From the NCBI GenBank assembly GCA_009761415.1, contig QUOL01000001.1, forward strand, positions 1 through 64,000: DNA of 64,000 nucleotides, given 5' to 3'. Origin of the DNA: Sarcomyxa edulis (lineage: Eukaryota > Basidiomycota > Agaricomycetes > Agaricales > Mycenaceae). The stretch's first letter is position 1; every line of letters begins with the position of its first letter. Below the pieces are notes generated by a model, which was not told the origin of the DNA, did not search any database, and saw only the letters and a list, made by a program, of their open reading frames with translations. Positions 58,176 to 64,000 of this stretch are shown one piece after another. A program made the position numbers and the translations under genes.

Positions 58176-60189
58176 TCATGCCCTCTTCTCATGCCCAGCA
58201 GGTGCGTCTACCATCACGGTGGTATCGCGCCAAACACCCTCCGCGTCCTTCTTACGCACAGTAAAACAAGCAATCCCCATATAATTCGTGATATCCTTGA
58301 TAACCAACGTGCAGAAACGCGCGTAGGCCAATAGCGACACACCCAGCGTCAGGTAGACGAATATCGCCGTGTTGCGTGGGGAGGTTTGGAAGATGGGGGG
58401 TCTGGGACAATAATGTTATAAGTAAGAAGAGCTGAGGGTGGATGTTTTGAAACTGACCGGTTGAGTATCCGAGGGAGGTTAGCGTCCACAGCCCCAATAA
58501 CACTCCACATCCACATCCAATCCCACCAAGGAAACGGCGTACTCGTCACATGAGCCAATATCATCCTTCCAACCTGATGCGCAAACTGTAGACCCCACGC
58601 ACAGAGGTGCGGGATGAACGTCGGGGAATTGATGATAGCCGAATTATTGTATGTGGGTTGCGCGAGCCAGATGACTTGGATGAGGGCTGCAGTTGGGAAT
58701 GGGAGTAGGAAGAGGAGTGGGCGGAGGGCAGACTTTCCGGTGGAGAGGGTCGCGCGGCGGACGTTCATGTAGCTGAGACGGAAAGGGCTCAACATAGCTC
58801 AGTTCACGTCAATTGACTGTAAACATACCTGGATATAATATTAAACCCCACGCCAAAAGCCCCAAAAACCATAAACGCCTCATTCAACCCGATATTCGGA
58901 ACAACTTTCGCTATGCTGGGAATATGCTCGAGTCTAGTGAACGTAAGGATCCCAGTATCCCAGAACGATGGGCCTACCCATAACAATAAACATGAGTTGA
59001 CTAGATAGATACAACGAGAAGTCCGCGACGCACCGTATATCCCAGTGATAGTGTATATAACACAAATGATCAATATACCTTCTACCGGACCGGAAAACAC
59101 GCCGAGATACAATTGACCTGAAAGCCAATCCTCATCAACATCAAGAAGGTAGATAGTAAAGAGGGAGTATCCCTTGTACTCACCCGTATGATACTCCTCC
59201 CACGTCGTCAAATAGAAATTCGCCAAAGTAGCCACCTGAGACGCGACAGTCCACCACGAACGGCCGAGGTTGAGAGCTTGTTGCGCTAATATCACTTCCA
59301 ACTACCAATTGACGTGAGTATCGACATCCACCAGCAGGCGTGAAGAGAAGACGGAAAGGGGGCGTACGGTCGTGTTTATCGCATCGCAGCCTAGATGAGA
59401 TGAGATGAACGCCTGTTAGAGTAGTCAAGCAAAGAATATAATAGGACGCACCATGATCGAACATCTCCCCCAAAGGTCCTGCCATACCCGTCCGACGCGC
59501 CTGTTTTCTTCCATTCCAATTGCCTTTATCAAACACGAATCGTCTAGAAAAAGAAGAAATACAAAAACGTACCCGTCTATAGCATCAAAACTCTGATATA
59601 AAAACAACCCCGCAGCCCATCTATACACATATATCAGCGTCAGTCAGACTCGGTCAAACGAACAAAAATCGCGTTTCGTTTCGTCCCAACACGAAGAGCC
59701 GCAGCAAAAATCGCGTTCCTCTGCAATATTCCCATACGAAAAGAACCAAGAATGAATGATCAGACATACGTGAAATAGACCCAACGAGGCGTCCCCCCAC
59801 CCTCCCCGCCCTTCTCAGTCAAATACGCAGGATCGTAATATAGCATCGTGAGGAAATTGAGGAAGACTATTGTTAGTCCTGAGAGTGTTATCTAGGTAGG
59901 TAGGAGCGCGTTGAATCCAACTTCAGATGGGGGTAGGATGCGGATAGGTAATGACATACCGTGTTCGGCGCGACCGAGGTCGGCCACAGCGTAACAAACC
60001 ATGTCCAGAATGGATTGAGGACGTGTTTTGATAGGATCGACCTGGACAACGTTTCAGTCGACGATGGTTCCGACCAGTGGATATAGAAACAAAGGCGTTG
60101 GAATGGGCTGGCTGGCGAACTCACTTATCGACACCTTTATAAGAATATTTTTTGAGGTTGTCGAGGGAATGTTGGGGGATGTAACCCAT
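58176..60189 (-). CDS. Choline/ethanolamine phosphotransferase
   Basis: Last enzyme of the CDP-choline/CDP-ethanolamine (Kennedy) pathway. It joins the phospho-base to diacylglycerol in the ER or Golgi membrane. About 410 residues in short exons from ATG 60189 (MGYIPQHSLDNLKKYSYKG). The CDP-alcohol phosphotransferase signature DG-x2-AR-x8-G-x3-D-x3-D is fully present, from DGKQARR through GPLGEMFDHG to the last Asp at an exon junction (CDAINT). Several hydrophobic segments follow (ILIICVIYTITGIYG, FGAFGVGFNIIS, LLFLLPFPTAALIQVIWL, AIFVYLTLGVSLLAY). The stop is TGA at 58176-58178. The family shows dual or single base preference, which cannot be told here. Neighbour genes are unrelated. Confidence 0.95.
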
Positions 60190-60479
60190 CGAGACTAGGA
60201 TGCGTTGGGAGGGACGCGACCTAGATATTTACAAGCAGGTTAGGACACAGAGGAACCTGGAAGACGTTCAAACTTCAAAAACAGAAAAACTTGGGCTTGA
60301 AGCTAGCCGAGGTCACGGTGTCGTCACTTTGAGTCTTGGCACTGGCTACAAACGTGCGCCGACTGTACATAAAACCTCGAAAGGATGGATGAACGACTAG
60401 GATACTACTACTAGTGATGGATGATTGTGATTACAGTGTATAGGTACAGAGGGAAAAAATGAAAGAGAAAAAAAACCAC
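60190..60479. other. Intergenic, no gene seen
   Basis: Upstream of the phosphotransferase and downstream of the transcription factor, both on the minus strand. It contains an AT-rich patch near 60400-60470, probably the 3-prime UTR of the transcription factor. No gene. Confidence 0.5.
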
Positions 60480-63400
60480 TCAAAACCCTAACTGTTCCAC
60501 GAAACTCTGCCAAGTCGCATCAAGGACAGGAGCCTGCGTATTCGGGTTCGTCGCGAACCCAAACATCTGCGTCTGCGTCGTCGGCTGGGCCGAATTGACA
60601 GACCCATAATTATAATCCGATATAGCAGTGAAATCGAGCTCGTGCGGGAACTCGAAGTCGTTATCGGGGTTGAAAGCTGGAGCGCCGAATGCTCTCATGT
60701 CCTCTACGATGGTTGGGTGCATGTGGATGTCTTCTCCGTTTCCGTTAGTATGCGTAGGCATCGAAGCCATCGTCAAGTTTGGCGTGGAACCAGAACCAGA
60801 ACTGGAACCAGAAGTAGAACCGGGACTGGAGCTGTTCGTGCTTCGCTGAACTGGAACAACCGGATCCTGTTCCTGTGGAAATGCAGAGATCAGATGCGTC
60901 TTTCCCCCCAACCGGTCAAGTTCTGCAGGTGTCAATGTTGTATCTTGAGAATGAGAATGATGGTGGTCTAGGACCTCGTGCGCCTTTTTTCTGAGATTTT
61001 GAATGGACTCCTATGCGATGATGAGTAGAGGAACAGGACTTTTGGTACGATACATGACCCACTAAATTATTGGAAGCAGTTCGACAGGTAGGAGCTGCTG
61101 CGACGAACATCTCCGCCACAGTATCCAGTTCTTCTAATGAAGACATTGTGAGCGTTGAACAGGGGGCTCGAGTCACAAGCAAGCAGAAGACAATCTAGTC
61201 AAAAAGAGATTCGGTTCAGCGAAGATAGTAAAGAGGATAGAAACTTACAGCGGCGGAGAGAGCCTGAGACCACGCTAAGCTGACCCTCGCAAGTAGATGG
61301 GGTATTTCAGTCCACGTGAAATTCAATCCTTTGACGAGCCGCCATGCGGATCGATAGGTCGCCAGGACGGAAGGACCATACTTGTGTTTTAGTAAATCCG
61401 ACGGTTGATCCTGCAGAGCCTGTGCGAAGTAGCTACGGTGGAGGTTCAATAGCGCTACAAGGATGTATCATTGTGAGTGCAGTGATGCCATTCATTAGCT
61501 ATGATATGAAACGAAAGACGAGAATGTGATTCGCGAACTCACTAGTCTCCTTGTGAGATAAAGTCAAGAATCGCTGCATGATCACTGCTGGACTGGGCGG
61601 AGTACGCTCCACTAATCCGCAATGTGGACGTAGATGGGAAGGAACAGGGAAATCACGGATTTGACGATCCAGGTCAATGATGACAGAATATAATGGTAAC
61701 TTGACACCAAACGCAGTGCCCATGACGTGGTGCATGAGTTTCGTCCACTGAAGAGACCACATGTGGACTGCATAGATGTCAGCAAGCAGAAAATACGATA
61801 ACCCACATAGATGCGCTTACATCCCATCTGTTTCTGGCCATTTTCGTCGACGATTTCGTCGTAATCCTTTGGAAGGGCGCAGTCGACATAAGCTAGCGAT
61901 ACACTTGTTGGCCTTCCGAAGCCAAAGCTCTGTAGACATGGGGGTGAGCGACGGAGAGGTGTGGTTCAAGAAAAAAGAACGCACAACCCAGGTATCAAGT
62001 TCGAAAATCTGCCAAAAGACACGACTTCGTCGTTCAGCAAATTCGCTGCAGAGAGCCCATCGAGCACTGTCGAGATCTAGCCGAGCAGGCATTAAGCCCG
62101 TCCGTCGATGAACATCTGGAGATGAACTCACGAAGACCAATCTGTTGTTTCCTCGGTCAGTTCATAGTCGATTGAGGCATACAGCGAAACACGCACACTG
62201 TTCGCTAATCGCAAAGCAAGCCCGATATAGACCCATCCCGCATTTGAGCCTGCTGATTCCCAATCGCTCAATTCGAGATAACACGCTAGATGAGTCTGTT
62301 GACACAGAGTTATGGCAGTTGATTGAAAACTATGAAATGGGTATACCATTGTTTGAATAGCCATCAGTGTCGTCTCAAGAACTGGAGGATTGACACCCAA
62401 GGCAGTTCGAGCCAAGTAATAATATTCTTGAGCGTCGACGGAGAATGGTGGTCGGGATGAGTCGAACAAAGTGGCAATTGCGAATACGATGAGAAGGAGA
62501 GAGAGAGCGTGATTTGATGGGCATTTGACGAATGAACTAGATGAAACAATGAGAATGATTACTGTAGAATGAAAACCTACGTACTCTGCTCGATACACGA
62601 TCGTAAGGACCTCGTCAAAAAGTTCTGTCCTAAGAATCGGAGTATACCTGGGTATATATTAGCTAGATGGCACGTCGTATACTAAGCGAGCGTATACACA
62701 CATGAATTTGCCATTCTGAGAATAGGCCCATGAGCACTGGGATCGAGTTATGTTTGAACGAACGACGACTACGGACCTCTAGGTAGATTTCACACAAACG
62801 TATGGCTTCTGACAGTGGAGGCAATAGACTGAATATTTCTTCGACGAGTGCTGGGTCCACGCCAGAGATTTCAGGACAACTAGCTTCAATGATCTTTCTG
62901 GATACCCGAGGAAATACAAGCGTTGATTCTGGCCGAGGTTTGGAGAAAGCCTATCGCGAAAGGAGCATGAGGGAGAGTGGAGACATAATCTTCGATGGAC
63001 TTACACGTATCAGATACTGTAGTTCGAATCATGAGCATGAGCTTTACATGGGGTAGTCAGGGTACTCACTTCTGAACGGGCAGTTTTGCCCAAAAAATTT
63101 CCTTCACCTCGTGATCCAATCGTGAGGGTTCCTAACGGAAGGTTCGATACTTTGAGCATGTAGACCACAAAAATGACCTTACCGAAAGCATCGACAAAGT
63201 TGTCCTCCAATTGTGTGAACGCTGGATCTGGGCTACCAGACTGCGTCGCCTGATTCGTGGGCGCACGGGAAGGCAGTAGCCAGGATTCAGACAACATCGG
63301 TCCACCTGTTGTGGACGTCTGATTTCGAGGTGTGTTTAAATGTAACACGTCGGTGCGTAATAAGGGATGTGTTTCTTCCGATACTGTGGCTTGGAGTGAG

Positions 63401-63907
63401 CTGAGCGCGTCTTCAAGTTCACGGATGCGAGTGCATAATGTTTCGATTCGCTCATGCAGTTCTTCGGTGTTGGCTAGCACCATTCTGTTACCAAGTCTTG
63501 AATACTTCACCATCCTGTAGGGTCGAGACTATACGCACCTGTTTCCCTTTCCTGGGGTGAGTGATCCTGAAAGCGACCCATCAGAAGGTCTACATAGAAG
63601 AGACCTTCGCGAATGATTAACGTACCATCTGGACAGATTGACCCACAACCTTTTTGTACGCATTTACCACAAGGAACCTAAAATAGAGTGATTTAGATGT
63701 ATGCGAAGAGAGGTATTTCAGGACGGGAATTACATTTCTATCGCATCGTAGCTTCAATCTATGAATTCGATATAGTTAGTATATTCTGCCCAAGGGTGTG
63801 ATTCAAGAAATATGACGCAACCGTCGACATTCCATGCAGGACGTAGGGACCCTCCCTGGGCGACGTCGTGTTTTCTCCTCGCCTTTGTCCTTTGGATTTG
63901 CGCCCAT
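60480..63907 (-). CDS. Zn2Cys6 transcription factor with fungal-specific domain
   Basis: ATG at 63907 (MGANPKDKGEEKTRRRPG) opens a basic leader. The binuclear zinc cluster follows as SCMECRRLKLRCDRN, then VPCGKCVQKGCGSICPDG; its two introns (one with branch site TACTAAC near 63770) interrupt it. All six Cys are present. A coiled coil follows (LANTEELHERIETLCTRIRELEDAL). The middle region matches the fungal-specific transcription factor domain: LARTALGVNPPVLETTLMAIQTM, YLELSDWESAGSNAGWVYIGLALRLANSV, RRSRVFWQIFELDTWLSFGFGRP (each quoted separately, 20 residues or fewer intended as landmarks). The C-terminus is Ser/Gly/Asn-rich and acidic (ending FVEQLGF), likely activating. About 15 exons, roughly 800 residues. 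Target genes unknown. Confidence 0.92.
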
Positions 63908-64000
63908 AGTAGATGGTCAATCTGGCAGTTTATGGGGCTATTGCGAAAGTTGAGAACATGCAAGTTGGAAGCAGGATTATGAAGCACCCCCTGGCTAGCC
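63908..64000. promoter_or_regulatory. Upstream region of the transcription factor (cut by window end)
   Basis: Only 93 bases are visible before the window ends. No element identified. Confidence 0.4.

Noticed and set aside
1..64000. tRNA or rRNA genes
   Set aside because: I looked for the GGTTCGAATCC-type arm and rRNA-like blocks by eye and found none convincing. A dedicated tRNA search would settle it.

Overview
This window is nuclear DNA of a basidiomycete fungus, most likely Agaricomycotina. The evidence is about 50 percent GC, genes cut by many 50-60 base introns (GTAAGT/GTATGT donors, CTAAY branch sites, YAG acceptors), very short exons, and typical mushroom gene families: F-box/LRR proteins, FunK1-type kinase-like proteins, a Zn2Cys6 regulator whose cluster runs into a coiled coil, and a transformer-2-like RRM protein with the GRYYGPPKR tract. 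The species cannot be named from the sequence.

The left half (1-34850) is dominated by an almost perfect tandem duplication. Bases 1-16827 recur as 18009-34850, separated by a unique spacer (16828-18008). I found no substitutions between the copies, only five 1-base indels in short runs and a 12-base difference in a CTCCCT microsatellite. Each copy holds, left to right: (a) a 3.4 kb GC-rich repeat array whose minus strand looks like a run of repeated exons with near-identical 56-59 base introns; (b) about 10.8 kb that is rich in splice signals, poor in ORFs and switches strand several times, with inverted-repeat dyads at the head-to-head points; (c) a complete M17 leucyl aminopeptidase gene on the minus strand. 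The duplication ends about 70 bases upstream of the longest aminopeptidase start, so the two aminopeptidase copies have the same body but different promoters. Because the window starts inside the duplicated unit, either a very recent tandem duplication or an assembly/haplotype artefact is possible.

The right half (34851-64000) is ordinary gene-dense chromosome. In order: F-box/LRR protein (+), unknown acidic protein (+), RWDD2-like RWD/DUF1115 protein (-), unknown Ser/Pro-rich protein (-), a 2.5 kb gap, Tra2-like RNA-binding protein (+), small membrane-anchored unknown (+), SRP14 (-), MET1-type uroporphyrinogen-III C-methyltransferase (+), FunK1-like kinase-like protein (-), Ser/His-rich unknown (+), an unknown protein (-), a broken CK1-like kinase (-), a Kv-beta-type aldo/keto reductase (-), choline/ethanolamine phosphotransferase (-), and a Zn2Cys6 transcription factor (-). 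These are mostly unrelated housekeeping or regulatory genes. No biosynthetic cluster, transposase, CRISPR array or tRNA was recognised.

The least conventional element is the repeated exon-intron array joined to the strand-switching, splice-signal-dense block. I cannot assign it to any known gene family. It may be a decayed multi-exon gene, a spliced non-coding locus, or a real microexon gene that ORF reading cannot reveal.
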